NCBI RefSeq assembly: GCF_049472675.1
Contig: NZ_JAPNXM010000002.1
Location: 1-64,000, forward strand
DNA length: 64,000 nt
DNA from: Deferribacter thermophilus
GTDB taxonomy: Bacteria; Chrysiogenota; Deferribacteres; Deferribacterales; Deferribacteraceae
Reading direction: 5' to 3'
Each line of letters starts with the position of its first letter. Positions within the stretch are counted from its first letter, which is position 1. Positions 34,683 through 42,993 of the stretch are shown here, one piece after another. Made by a program: the position numbers and the translations under genes. The notes under the pieces are model-generated. The model was not told the origin of the DNA and ran no database searches. It saw nothing but the letters and a program-made list of their open reading frames with translations.

Positions 34683-35966
34683 ATGACAGATATTATCGAT
34701 ATTTATGCAAGAGAGATACTAGATTCTCGTGGTAATCCTACTGTAGAAGTTGAAGTTGTTACCAGTGGTGGTTTTGTTGGGATTGCTGCGGTTCCTTCTG
34801 GTGCATCTACTGGTGAGTTTGAAGCTGTTGAATTAAGGGATGGTGATAAAGACAGATATAATGGAAAAGGGGTTTTAAAAGCTGTTCAAAATGTTAATGA
34901 GATTATAGCTGAAGAATTAGAAGGGGTTGATGTTTTAGAACAGAAGCTTATAGATGAAATTCTATGTGATTTGGATGGGACAGAAAATAAGTCAAAACTT
35001 GGAGCAAATGCGATATTGGGTGTTTCTTTGGCTTGTGCAAAAGCTGCAGCTAATGCTTTAGAGTTGCCATTATATAGATACATTGGGGGAGTATTTGCTC
35101 ATCAGTTACCTGTTCCTATGATGAATATTTTAAATGGTGGGAAACATGCTGATAATAATGTTGATATTCAAGAGTTTATGATAATGCCTGTGGGTGCTCA
35201 CAGTTTTAAAGAAGCTTTGAGAATGGGGACAGAGACTTTTCATGCCTTAAAGAAAGTATTGAATGAAAAGGGGTACAGCACAGCAGTGGGTGATGAAGGT
35301 GGATTTGCACCAAATTTAAATTCAAATGAAGAAGCAATAGAAGTAATTTTAATGGCAATTGAAAAAGCTGGTTATAAGCCTGGAGAAGATATATACTTAG
35401 CTCTTGATGTTGCTTCCAGTGAATTGTATAAAAATGGAAAATATGTATTGGCAGCTGAGAAAAATCCTGAAAAAAGTGCTGATGATATGATAGAGTTTTA
35501 TCAGTATTTGATCGCTAAATATCCGATAATCAGTATTGAAGATGGATTAGCTGAAGAGGATTGGGATGGCTGGAAAAAGTTGACAGATGCACTTGGAAAT
35601 AAAATCCAGCTTGTTGGAGATGATCTCTTTGTTACTAATACTGAGAGACTTAATAAAGGAATAGAAAATGGTGTGGCTAACTCAATTTTGATAAAACTCA
35701 ACCAAATAGGGACATTGACTGAAACTTTAGCAGCAATAGAAACTGCAAAGAGAGCAGGTTATACTTGTGTGATTTCTCATAGATCTGGGGAAACAGAAGA
35801 TACAACAATTGCAGATTTGGCTGTGGCTGTTAATGCTGGTCAGATAAAAACAGGTTCTGCATGTAGAACGGATAGGGTATGTAAGTATAACAGGTTGCTA
35901 AGGATAGAGGATGAGTTGTTAGATCAAGCAATTTATCCTGGATTGAGTGCATTTTATAATTTATAA
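34683..35966 (+). CDS. eno: Enolase
   Basis: Enolase converts 2-phosphoglycerate to phosphoenolpyruvate. Recognisable parts are ILDSRGNPTVEVEV at the N-terminus, GASTGEFEAVELRD, the metal-binding Asp/Glu in LALDVASSE, SIEDGLAEEDW and VGDDLFVTN, and the catalytic Lys and loop in LIKLNQIGTL and SHRSGETEDT. Length 427 is normal. GGGGG stands seven bases before ATG. A terminator follows at 35974-35995. It is monocistronic and divergent from the radical SAM gene. Confidence 0.98.
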   Translation: MTDIIDIYAREILDSRGNPTVEVEVVTSGGFVGIAAVPSGASTGEFEAVELRDGDKDRYNGKGVLKAVQNVNEIIAEELEGVDVLEQKLIDEILCDLDGTENKSKLGANAILGVSLACAKAAANALELPLYRYIGGVFAHQLPVPMMNILNGGKHADNNVDIQEFMIMPVGAHSFKEALRMGTETFHALKKVLNEKGYSTAVGDEGGFAPNLNSNEEAIEVILMAIEKAGYKPGEDIYLALDVASSELYKNGKYVLAAEKNPEKSADDMIEFYQYLIAKYPIISIEDGLAEEDWDGWKKLTDALGNKIQLVGDDLFVTNTERLNKGIENGVANSILIKLNQIGTLTETLAAIETAKRAGYTCVISHRSGETEDTTIADLAVAVNAGQIKTGSACRTDRVCKYNRLLRIEDELLDQAIYPGLSAFYNL

Positions 35967-35973
35967 AAAGAAG

Positions 35974-35995
35974 AAGGGGTATCTACCCCTTTTTC
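35974..35995 (+). terminator. Terminator after enolase
   Basis: AAGGGGT and ACCCCTT enclose ATCT, followed by TTTTCCTCTT. It lies 8 bases after the eno stop. Confidence 0.75.
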
Positions 35996-36017
35996 CTCTT
36001 ATTATTTTAATAATTTA

Positions 36018-36044
36018 TTGACATACAAATGTATTTAGGATAAT
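36018..36044 (+). promoter_or_regulatory. Promoter of the M23 peptidase gene, leaderless arrangement
   Basis: TTGACA (36018-36023) is followed by GATAAT (36039-36044; 15-base spacer) and eight bases to the ATG at 36053. No Shine-Dalgarno sequence is seen. Confidence 0.5.
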
Positions 36045-36052
36045 TTCAAAAT

Positions 36053-36982
36053 ATGAGTAAAAATGACAAAAAAATTACATTACTAATATTTGATGAAGCA
36101 GGTCAAAAAGAGGTAAAGTCTCTTTCCTTTAAAAAGAAAACATTTAAAATTACTTTAATATCCCTTTTAACAATTTTTATTATTACAATCGTGTCTATAG
36201 TATTGTTAAGTAAGCTTTATTCTGAACGGAGATTAATGTTAAGCTACAAAAGTGAGAATGAACTTTTAAAAGTAAGACTTAATGAGTATGCGAAAAGAGT
36301 TAATGAAATAGAGTCAAAACTTGTGTATCTTGATGATTTAGAGAAAGAGGTAAGAGAGTTAGCAAAATATGCTGATGAAAAGAATAAAAAGCTGGCGATA
36401 GGTGGCAAAGAGATAGATATTTTAAGAGATTATTCTGCTACTGCTGAAAGAAAGGAAGTGGAATTTTTTAATGAATTAAATAATACATTGTTGTCATTAA
36501 CTACTGAGATTGAGAAAAAGCAAAATAGCTTATCAGAGCTAATAAATTTCCTAGAAGAGCAAAGATTGATGACTTTGTCTACTCCTTCAATATGGCCTGT
36601 TAGAGGCTGGATATCTAGTAAATTTGGATACAGGATATCACCTTTTACTGGTAGAAGAGTTTTTCATGAGGGGGTTGATATAGCTGCGAGATATGGTGCC
36701 CCTGTAAAGGCTACTGCAAAAGGTATTGTTATATATGCTGGTTATAAGCCAGGTTATGGAAAATTAGTTACAATTGACCATGGTTTTGGTTATGTTACAA
36801 GATATGCCCATAACAGTAAAATATTAGTAAAAGTTGGTCAGAGGGTCAATAAAGGGGATATAATAGCAAAAGTTGGAAGTTCTGGGCATAGCACTGGGCC
36901 ACATGTTCATTACGAAGTTTTGGTCAATGGCGTTCCAGTAAATCCTTTAGAATTTATTAACGAAGCTGCAAACGACCAATAA
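36053..36982 (+). CDS. M23 family (LytM-type) peptidase with membrane anchor and coiled coil
   Basis: A membrane helix at about 30-50 anchors the protein in the inner membrane. Residues about 60-175 form a Lys/Glu-rich coiled coil (KSENELLKVRLNEYAKRVNE onwards), and the zinc peptidase domain fills 190-300. The zinc motifs HEGVDIA (HxxxD) and HSTGPHVHYE (HxH) are intact, so it should cut peptidoglycan cross-bridges or be an EnvC-like regulator only if degenerate, which it is not. Length 309. It is likely to act in cell wall growth or division. Confidence 0.92.
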   Translation: MSKNDKKITLLIFDEAGQKEVKSLSFKKKTFKITLISLLTIFIITIVSIVLLSKLYSERRLMLSYKSENELLKVRLNEYAKRVNEIESKLVYLDDLEKEVRELAKYADEKNKKLAIGGKEIDILRDYSATAERKEVEFFNELNNTLLSLTTEIEKKQNSLSELINFLEEQRLMTLSTPSIWPVRGWISSKFGYRISPFTGRRVFHEGVDIAARYGAPVKATAKGIVIYAGYKPGYGKLVTIDHGFGYVTRYAHNSKILVKVGQRVNKGDIIAKVGSSGHSTGPHVHYEVLVNGVPVNPLEFINEAANDQ

Positions 36983-37011
36983 ATAATAAAATCTTTTAGA
37001 TTGCTTAATAA

Positions 37012-37055
37012 GAGATTGCTCCGCAGGTTATTAAAGCAAGCAACGAAGCAATCTC
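37012..37055. repeat. Inverted repeat in the convergent gap after the M23 gene
   Basis: GAGATTGCT (37012-37020) and AGCAATCTC (37047-37055) are perfect inverted arms with 26 bases between them. The sequence resembles the dispersed palindromes GCAAGC..GAAGCAATCTC found in many genomes. A related, less regular copy is at 21320-21374. It could also act as a weak terminator between convergent genes. Confidence 0.5.
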
Positions 37056-37079
37056 AAGAAGTGAGCTTTAAAACTTTCG

Positions 37080-37526
37080 TTATTTTCTTGTGACTAACAC
37101 GCTTATAGGTGCTCTTCTTACAATTTTCTCAGCGGTGCTTCCGTAGAAAAACTTTTTGATGCTGGTTTTACCATGCGAACCGATGACAACAAGGTCATAA
37201 ATACCCTTTTCTATCTCTAAAAGCCCTTCCACATAGGGGATACCTCTTCTAATTATATAGTCTACTTCCAGTTCATTTAATAAAGGAACACTGTTGTTTA
37301 GTGATTTTAGTTGATTATTAATTTCTTCATCCAACTTTTTTCTAATATTTTCAAATTCTTCTTCATTTACATAAAGTTTTAGTTGACTCTCATCGTGAGC
37401 AACATGTAGTATTGTTAACTTGCTATTATTTGATTTTGCTAAATTAGCAGAAACTTTTACCGCATATAATGCGTCATCACTAAAATCTGTCATAACTAAG
37501 ATATGTTTATAAATAGCTTCTTCCAT
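37080..37526 (-). CDS. Universal stress protein (UspA family)
   Basis: The 148-residue protein is a single Usp domain: HILVMTDFSDDALYAVKVSA at the start, and the nucleotide-binding motif VIGSHGKTSIKKFFYGSTAEKIVRR near the end (GxxGx9GSxxxxV). That motif suggests the ATP-binding branch. It is 32 bases upstream of nothing else in the operon; the pyrophosphatase gene before it on the minus strand ends at 37559 and may be co-transcribed. TGGAGGTGA is the ribosome-binding site. Confidence 0.93.
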   Translation of the reverse strand: MEEAIYKHILVMTDFSDDALYAVKVSANLAKSNNSKLTILHVAHDESQLKLYVNEEEFENIRKKLDEEINNQLKSLNNSVPLLNELEVDYIIRRGIPYVEGLLEIEKGIYDLVVIGSHGKTSIKKFFYGSTAEKIVRRAPISVLVTRK

Positions 37527-37558
37527 AATTCACCTCCATATTTTATTATAATGCAGAT

Positions 37559-39211
37559 TTATTTAGAACTCAATTCTTCTAAAACTCTTAATATTTCTGG
37601 AAGTAATTGTTTTTTTCGGGATAAAATATTTTTTAATAGAAATACAGATTCCTCAATTTGCTGATAGATTAATAAATTTTCAGCAGCTTTGAAGCTACTT
37701 GTAACTAATAAGCTATCTCCATTTATAATATCGGTAATCAAAAGCATAGTCCAATCAAGGTTTTTATTGTTTTTGATTTTCAGTAATCCTTCTTTTATTT
37801 CGTTTTTTCTCTTTTCAAAACCATCTAAGGTAACAACTTCTATTTGACCTATGCCAAAACTTACCCCAAATTCATTGTAAATTTTGAAATCTGAAAGTAT
37901 TGCTTTCTCAATATCCATATTGTCAAAACTTGATGTTACACTAAATATCTCTTTCCCATATTCATCTATATTTAATTCTGCCAATTTTGCTAATTTGTGA
38001 GCTATTTCTATATCCCTTTTGGTGGTAGTTGGAGATTTTAATACTACAGTATCAGATAGAATACCACTTAAAAGTAGAGAAGCTGTTGTTTTATCAATTG
38101 GTTGTGAGTATTGTTCAAATAGCTCATAAACAAGTGAACAAGTACTTCCTAATGGTTTGGCATAAAAGAAGATGGGGGAGGTGGTTTTAATAGTACCAAG
38201 TCTATGGTGGTCAATTATTTCGATTATTTCAGCTGTTTCTGCTCCATCTATTGCTTGGTTTAATTCGTTGTGATCCATCAAAATTAATTTGTGTTTGAAT
38301 TTTTTTATAATATCAGACCTTGTTAAGATACCGGCTAATTTCCCATTTTCATCAACTACAGGCAACCCTCTCCTATTTTCATTTATTAAGATACCTTTTG
38401 CTTGATCAAGATACATATCAGGGTTTAAGACTGGAAAGTTTTTACTCATGACATATTTTGCAGGTACACTAAAAATGGTTTTTCTCAATGTTTCTGCAGT
38501 ATCATGATAGGATATAATTATAGAGCCTTTATAATTTGTTAAATCAATCCCTTTTAATTCATCTTTGTTTTTTAGACCAGTTATTATAATTGCTGGAATT
38601 TGTTTTTCTGCTGCGTATTCTATTATATCTACTCTTCTACCAACTATTAAAAGTGTGTTTTTTGGATTTAATCTATCGAACTGTTCTTTGAATCTATCAA
38701 AAGGCATTGCACCTACAATGATCTGGGCATAAAACTCTTTATTTTCTCCAATTTTTGTTATTTCACAGTTTAACACTTTTTTAAAATTATCTATACGAAA
38801 TAGATATGTAGGTCTGACATCTATTTCCTGTTTACCAATATAAAAATCTGTTATTTCTAATATACTAACTATCCCTTTTAATTCTTCATTATCATCAAGT
38901 ATAGGAGTTAGTCTGATCTTTAATTTGTTAATGTTGTTCATAACATTATAAATTGGGTCGTCTGTGTGGGAAAAAATAACATTTTTTGTCATGCAGTCAG
39001 CTACTTTTGGATAGACATCTTTAAGCAAGATTGGTGGATTTACATTGAATTTATTAAAAATATATTTAGTTTGATCGTTCAGATTACCACATCTTGCAGC
39101 AATGTAGTTATAGGATTTATCAATCATATTTTTTAACTTTGCATAGCAATAAGCAGAACAGATAGAATCGGTATCTGGATTTTTGTGCCCTATTATATAA
39201 ATACTTTCCAC
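37559..39211 (-). CDS. Manganese-dependent inorganic pyrophosphatase with CBS and DRTGG domains
   Basis: This family II (DHH) pyrophosphatase of 550 residues contains a regulatory insert. The first DHH half starts with IIGHKNPDTDSICSAYC. Then come a CBS domain (ADCMTKNVIF), a DRTGG-like domain (NTLLIVGRR...AIIITGL) and a second CBS domain (GLPVVDENGKLAGILTRSD). The metal site is completed by EIIDHHRLGTI and SDTVVLKSPT, and the DHHA2 part closes the protein. Nucleotides bound by the CBS pair control activity in known members. The start is GTG at 39211, five bases after GAGGTGG; a longer frame upstream is not supported. It may be co-transcribed with uspA. Confidence 0.92.
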   Translation of the reverse strand: MESIYIIGHKNPDTDSICSAYCYAKLKNMIDKSYNYIAARCGNLNDQTKYIFNKFNVNPPILLKDVYPKVADCMTKNVIFSHTDDPIYNVMNNINKLKIRLTPILDDNEELKGIVSILEITDFYIGKQEIDVRPTYLFRIDNFKKVLNCEITKIGENKEFYAQIIVGAMPFDRFKEQFDRLNPKNTLLIVGRRVDIIEYAAEKQIPAIIITGLKNKDELKGIDLTNYKGSIIISYHDTAETLRKTIFSVPAKYVMSKNFPVLNPDMYLDQAKGILINENRRGLPVVDENGKLAGILTRSDIIKKFKHKLILMDHNELNQAIDGAETAEIIEIIDHHRLGTIKTTSPIFFYAKPLGSTCSLVYELFEQYSQPIDKTTASLLLSGILSDTVVLKSPTTTKRDIEIAHKLAKLAELNIDEYGKEIFSVTSSFDNMDIEKAILSDFKIYNEFGVSFGIGQIEVVTLDGFEKRKNEIKEGLLKIKNNKNLDWTMLLITDIINGDSLLVTSSFKAAENLLIYQQIEESVFLLKNILSRKKQLLPEILRVLEELSSK

Positions 39212-39339
39212 TTTAACCACCTCGCTTGTTTTATTTTTTATGTTACATTTATAAATTATAAAAAGCAACAGTTGAATACTATTGATAACTTGCTTGAATA
39301 ATCATAAAATAATGTTATACTTAAATTAAGGGGGTATAT

Positions 39340-39684
39340 ATGAATATTGACAAAAAGATTATTGATGGGGTCGTTGTCTTCAAAGTAAAATCCCTAAGAG
39401 TAGATGCTTCAGTGGTGGATAATTTAAAAACAGAAGTTTCAAAGGAAATTGTCGAAAGTGCTAAAATAATTTTAGATTTGAACGAAGTGGATTATATGGA
39501 TAGCACTTCGTTGAGTGTTCTTGTTTTCTTTTATAAAGAAGCAAAACAGAAAGGAGCACAATTTAGAATTGTTACTAATAACGAGAAAATACTTTCTATT
39601 TTTATTACAACAGGTTTGATTAGAGCCCTTGAGATAAATAGAGATTTTGATGAAGCCATTAAAGAAATAAAGGATGGTAGCTAA
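39340..39684 (+). CDS. STAS-domain anti-sigma factor antagonist (SpoIIAA/RsbV-like)
   Basis: STAS proteins are switched by phosphorylation of a Ser in the DSTSLSVL type motif, which is present as YMDSTSLSVLVFF near residue 53. The 114 residues form a single domain. The adjacent gene encodes a serine kinase/anti-sigma factor of the RsbW/SpoIIAB kind. Their overlap of 11 bases shows that they are made together, so a partner-switching module is likely. No sigma factor or PP2C phosphatase gene lies nearby. GGGGG stands a few bases before ATG. Confidence 0.9.
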   Translation: MNIDKKIIDGVVVFKVKSLRVDASVVDNLKTEVSKEIVESAKIILDLNEVDYMDSTSLSVLVFFYKEAKQKGAQFRIVTNNEKILSIFITTGLIRALEINRDFDEAIKEIKDGS

Positions 39685-40123
39685 GAAAAAGTTTAAATAT
39701 CAATTTAACTCTGATATTCGAGCTTTAAATAATCATATTGATGAAATAATTAAAGTCTTAAAAAACTGGGTTTTTGATGAAAAAGAGATTTATTATCTCG
39801 AGTTAATTATCGTTGAGTTATTAAACAATGCAATAATTCATGGGAATAATAACGATCCTTTAAAAAAAGTTTTTGTTAATATGGAATTAGTTGATAATAT
39901 GATAAAAATTGAGGTTATCGATGAGGGGGATATATTTGAGTTAAATATTCCAAATTATGTAAGCCCTCTATCTGATTGTGGAAGGGGGTTATATTTAGTA
40001 TCTAAGTTAGTGGATAATATAAATATTTTAAAGGATAAAGCGAAAAAAGTAGTTGTTTATAAAAAGATAAAAAAAGGGAAAAGCAGATCAGAGCCTATTT
40101 CTCCGACCTGCTTCTGTCTTTAA
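39674..40123 (+). CDS. RsbW-like serine kinase/anti-sigma factor (HATPase)
   Basis: This single HATPase_c domain of 149 residues has the N box IIVELLNNAIIHGNNND, the G1 region VIDEGDIF and the G2 region GRGLYLVSKLVD. It resembles RsbW/SpoIIAB, which bind a sigma factor or phosphorylate the STAS partner. It overlaps the STAS gene by 11 bases. Its last 14 residues (SRSEPISPTCFCL) are encoded by a 12-bp hairpin that can act as terminator, and its stop overlaps the cysK stop on the other strand. Confidence 0.9.
   Translation: MVAKKKFKYQFNSDIRALNNHIDEIIKVLKNWVFDEKEIYYLELIIVELLNNAIIHGNNNDPLKKVFVNMELVDNMIKIEVIDEGDIFELNIPNYVSPLSDCGRGLYLVSKLVDNINILKDKAKKVVVYKKIKKGKSRSEPISPTCFCL
40082..40112. terminator. 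Terminator hairpin inside the 3' end of the kinase gene
   Basis: A 12-bp stem, AGCAGATCAGAG with CTCCGACCTGCT (two G:U-type pairs on the minus strand), encloses CCTATTT. On the minus strand the T-rich TTCCCTTTTTT follows, making a good terminator for rrf2-metY-cysK. On the plus strand the T-run is shorter. Confidence 0.7.
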
Positions 40124-41067
40124 ATTTTAAATAGATCCGTACTTAGATACCTTTCACCTGTATCACAAACTACAAATACAATATTCAAATCTTTACTTTC
40201 ATCTTTTTGAGCAATTTTGTAAGCTGCAGCGAAATTTGCTCCTGATGAAATTCCTGCCATGATCCCTTCTTCTTTAAATAGTCTTCTTGCAAAATCGATG
40301 GCCTCTTCATCTTCAATCTGCATTACTTCATCTATTAGGTTAAGATCAAGGTTTTTAGGGATAAAACCAGCACCTATACCTTGAATTTTGTGAGGTGCAG
40401 GAGTGAAATCTTTTTTATCTAGAAAATATGAGATTGCAGGACTTTTGGCAGGTTCTACTGCTACAGATTTTACTTTGTTAAAGGAAACCCTTTTTAAGAA
40501 TCTGCTGACACCAGAAATAGTCCCTCCCGTACCAACACCTGCTACAAAATAATCAATTTTACCGTTTAAGGCATAATAGATTTCTGGGCCAGTTGTTGCT
40601 TCATGGATTTTTGGGTTAGCTGGGTTATCAAATTGTGATGGCATAAAAAATTTATCTGGGTCATTTTTCAGTAATTCATTTGCAGCATCAATTGCTCCTT
40701 TCATCCCTTTATCAGCTGGGGTCAGTAAGAGTTCAGCACCATACATCTGCATAATAGCCCTTCTTTCGATACTCATTGATTCTGGCATGGCAAGTTTTAC
40801 TTTAAAATCAAGCGAAGCACCCATCATAGCAAGAGCGATCCCAGTATTACCGCTTGTTGGTTCAATTATAGTCATCCCTTCTTTGAGTTTTTTATTTCTA
40901 AGAGCATCTATAATCATTGCATAACCAATTCTATCTTTCACGGAAAAGGATGGGTTTCTACTTTCTAATTTGGCATAGAGTTTCCCTTTTAAACCTTTAT
41001 TTATATTTTTTAATTCAACGGTTGGGGTATTCCCTATGGTTTGATAATTTGATTCAAAAAATTTCAT
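40120..41067 (-). CDS. cysK: Cysteine synthase A (O-acetylserine sulfhydrylase)
   Basis: This PLP enzyme makes cysteine from O-acetylserine and sulfide. The PLP lysine is in NPSFSVKDRIGYAMI, the substrate loop in TSGNTGIALAMMGA and the phosphate loop in GVGTGGTISGVSR. Length 315 is normal. It is third in rrf2-metY-cysK, 11 bases after metY, so it would respond to sulfur or cysteine status together. The RBS is GGAG in front of the ATG. Confidence 0.95.
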   Translation of the reverse strand: MKFFESNYQTIGNTPTVELKNINKGLKGKLYAKLESRNPSFSVKDRIGYAMIIDALRNKKLKEGMTIIEPTSGNTGIALAMMGASLDFKVKLAMPESMSIERRAIMQMYGAELLLTPADKGMKGAIDAANELLKNDPDKFFMPSQFDNPANPKIHEATTGPEIYYALNGKIDYFVAGVGTGGTISGVSRFLKRVSFNKVKSVAVEPAKSPAISYFLDKKDFTPAPHKIQGIGAGFIPKNLDLNLIDEVMQIEDEEAIDFARRLFKEEGIMAGISSGANFAAAYKIAQKDESKDLNIVFVVCDTGERYLSTDLFKI

Positions 41068-41078
41068 AGTTGACTCCT

Positions 41079-42365
41079 TTAAATTTGCTGTAGAGCCTGG
41101 TCAATATCCTCGATAATATCTTTTACATTTTCAAGCCCCACAGAGAGTCTGATGAAATCATCAGTGACACCAGTTGCTAGCCTTTGTTCTGGTGTAAGTT
41201 GTTGGTGGGTTGTGCTTGCAGGATGAATAACAAGTGTTCTTGCATCCCCAATATTTGCAAGGTGAGAAATCATTTTAACAGAATCTATAAATTTTTTCCC
41301 TGCTTCATATCCACCCTTAACACCAAAACCTATTATAGCGCCAAATCCATTTTTCAAATATTTCTTAGCATTATTATAATCAGGATGACTTTCTAACCCT
41401 GGATAGTTTACCCAGCTTACTTTAGGATGTGATTTTAAAAATTTTGCGACTTCTAAAGCGTTTTCACAATGTTTTTTCATTCTCAAAGGTAAAGTTTCTA
41501 ACCCTTCTATTGTCATAAAAGCATTGAATGGGCTGATACATGCTCCAATATCTCTTAGCAATTGAAGTCTTATCTTAAAGGCAAAAGCAACCCCTTTAAT
41601 TACTGCATTATCGTGGTTTCCAAATGCATCCCAGTAAACGAGTCCATGGTATGAATCATCAGGATTTGTAAATTCTGGGAAATTTCCGTTTGCCCAGTTG
41701 AAATCACCTTTTTCAACAATTGCTCCACCGATACTGGTACCATTTCCCGTCATGAATTTGGTTAGTGAATAAACAACTATATCTGCACCATGTTCAAATG
41801 GATTAAAAATGTAAGGAGCTACTGTATTGTCCACTATTAGAGGGGTACCTAATTCGTGAGCGATTTTTGCTATTTCTTCGAAATCGTTTACATTATTTTT
41901 TGGGTTTCCTATAGTCTCTAAGTAAAATGCCTTTGTGTTTTTATCAGCTGCCTTTTTAAAATTTTCTGGATCTGAAGAATCCACAAATCTAACTTCTCTT
42001 CCAAGCTTTTTCAGTGTGTAATTAAATAAATTATAAGTTCCTCCATAAAGATATGAGCCAGAAACAATGTTATCGCCTAATCCTGTGATGTTTAGAATAG
42101 AGTAGGTGATAGCTGCTTGACCTGAAGATACCGCTAAAGCTGCTGTACCACCATGCAAAGCTGCCAATCTATTTTCTAATACCTCTTGAGTTGGGTTCAT
42201 TAATCTTGTATATATGTATCCAAGCTCTTTTAGTTCAAATAGATTTGCTGCATGTTCCGTGTCTCTAAATACATACGATGTGGTTTGATAAATAGGTACA
42301 GCTCTAGCTCCAGTTTTGTCTGGTGTGTAGCCATAGTGTAAAAGTAGACTTTCAATATGTTTCAT
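41079..42365 (-). CDS. metY: O-acetylhomoserine sulfhydrylase
   Basis: The 428-residue PLP enzyme of the Cys/Met metabolism family has the PLP lysine in VYSLTKFMTGNGTSIGG and the family's EARLARLHGGTAALAVSSGQAA-like pattern. Its length, 20-30 residues above gamma-synthases, and the SLENVKDIIEDIDQAL end fit the O-acetylhomoserine branch, which takes sulfide directly to homocysteine. It lies between the Rrf2 regulator (9 bases) and cysK (11 bases). Confidence 0.92.
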   Translation of the reverse strand: MKHIESLLLHYGYTPDKTGARAVPIYQTTSYVFRDTEHAANLFELKELGYIYTRLMNPTQEVLENRLAALHGGTAALAVSSGQAAITYSILNITGLGDNIVSGSYLYGGTYNLFNYTLKKLGREVRFVDSSDPENFKKAADKNTKAFYLETIGNPKNNVNDFEEIAKIAHELGTPLIVDNTVAPYIFNPFEHGADIVVYSLTKFMTGNGTSIGGAIVEKGDFNWANGNFPEFTNPDDSYHGLVYWDAFGNHDNAVIKGVAFAFKIRLQLLRDIGACISPFNAFMTIEGLETLPLRMKKHCENALEVAKFLKSHPKVSWVNYPGLESHPDYNNAKKYLKNGFGAIIGFGVKGGYEAGKKFIDSVKMISHLANIGDARTLVIHPASTTHQQLTPEQRLATGVTDDFIRLSVGLENVKDIIEDIDQALQQI

Positions 42366-42374
42366 TCTAACCTC

Positions 42375-42794
42375 CTAAATTATAAATGTAGTTGAATACT
42401 TAATAGTATTTTCACTTATCATATCTTTGATGGTTTTATTTTTTAAAACCTTAATAATTTCATCACTAATCGTCTCAAAAATAGAAAAATTATTGCATGT
42501 AGATTCATCCAAAAATTTTGAGCAGTTAAATACATTTAGATCATTTTCTGTTACAGATAGAATATCATAGACAGAAATCTCTTCTGGGAGTTTTGCAAGA
42601 GCAAAACCACCTCCACCACCTTTTTTTGAAACGACTATGCCGTTTGTTTTTAATTCAGAAAGGGTTATTTCGAGAAATCTTTTTGGGATGTTATATTTTT
42701 TGGCAATAACATCACTTTTTATAAATTCATCTTTATTAAGCGCTAACTCGTAAACTGCGATAATAGCATAAATAGATTTGGATGTTACATTCAT
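42375..42794 (-). CDS. Rrf2-family regulator, probable CymR-like control of cysteine/methionine synthesis
   Basis: The N-terminal winged helix (MNVTSKSIYAIIAVYELA ... YNIPKRFLEITLSELKTNG) and the wing GGGGGFALAKLPEEISVYDIL are characteristic of Rrf2. Two cysteines (in FNCSKFLDESTC) are present, but the three-cysteine [2Fe-2S] pattern of IscR is not complete. Being the first gene of an operon with metY and cysK, it probably works as CymR does, repressing sulfur genes. Promoter TTGACA-17-TATATA and a perfect inverted repeat just upstream of it are seen. RBS is GAGGTGAG. Confidence 0.9.
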   Translation of the reverse strand: MNVTSKSIYAIIAVYELALNKDEFIKSDVIAKKYNIPKRFLEITLSELKTNGIVVSKKGGGGGFALAKLPEEISVYDILSVTENDLNVFNCSKFLDESTCNNFSIFETISDEIIKVLKNKTIKDMISENTIKYSTTFII

Positions 42795-42813
42795 ATCTCA
42801 CCTCACATCATAA

Positions 42814-42842
42814 TATATAATAAAAAAATCTCTGTTTGTCAA
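42814..42842 (-). promoter_or_regulatory. Promoter of rrf2-metY-cysK
   Basis: On the minus strand TTGACA (42837-42842), then 17 bases, then TATATA (about 42814-42819). The RBS GAGGTGAG and ATG (42794) follow. It is one of the strongest promoters in the window. Confidence 0.65.
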
Positions 42843-42843
42843 T

Positions 42844-42868
42844 AAAAATCATGATATAGATGATTTTT
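42844..42868. promoter_or_regulatory. Candidate operator for the Rrf2 regulator
   Basis: AAAAATCAT and ATGATTTTT form a perfect 9-bp inverted repeat with a 7-base centre (GATATAG). It abuts the -35 box of rrf2-metY-cysK. Position and symmetry suit a dimeric regulator. Confidence 0.5.
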
Positions 42869-42993
42869 TTGGCGGTTAGTAATTAATTTATATCTAAATA
42901 ATAAATTCAAATATGATTTAACTTACTAGTAATATTAATGAGTCTTTGTGGTTATGATAATGTAATTGATGATAAAAAATACTTTTTATTTAA

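Noticed and set aside
39212..39268. 19-residue N-terminal extension of the pyrophosphatase
   Set aside because: GAGGTGG lies inside the extension five bases before GTG 39211, and the DHH motif begins right after that GTG, as in other family members.
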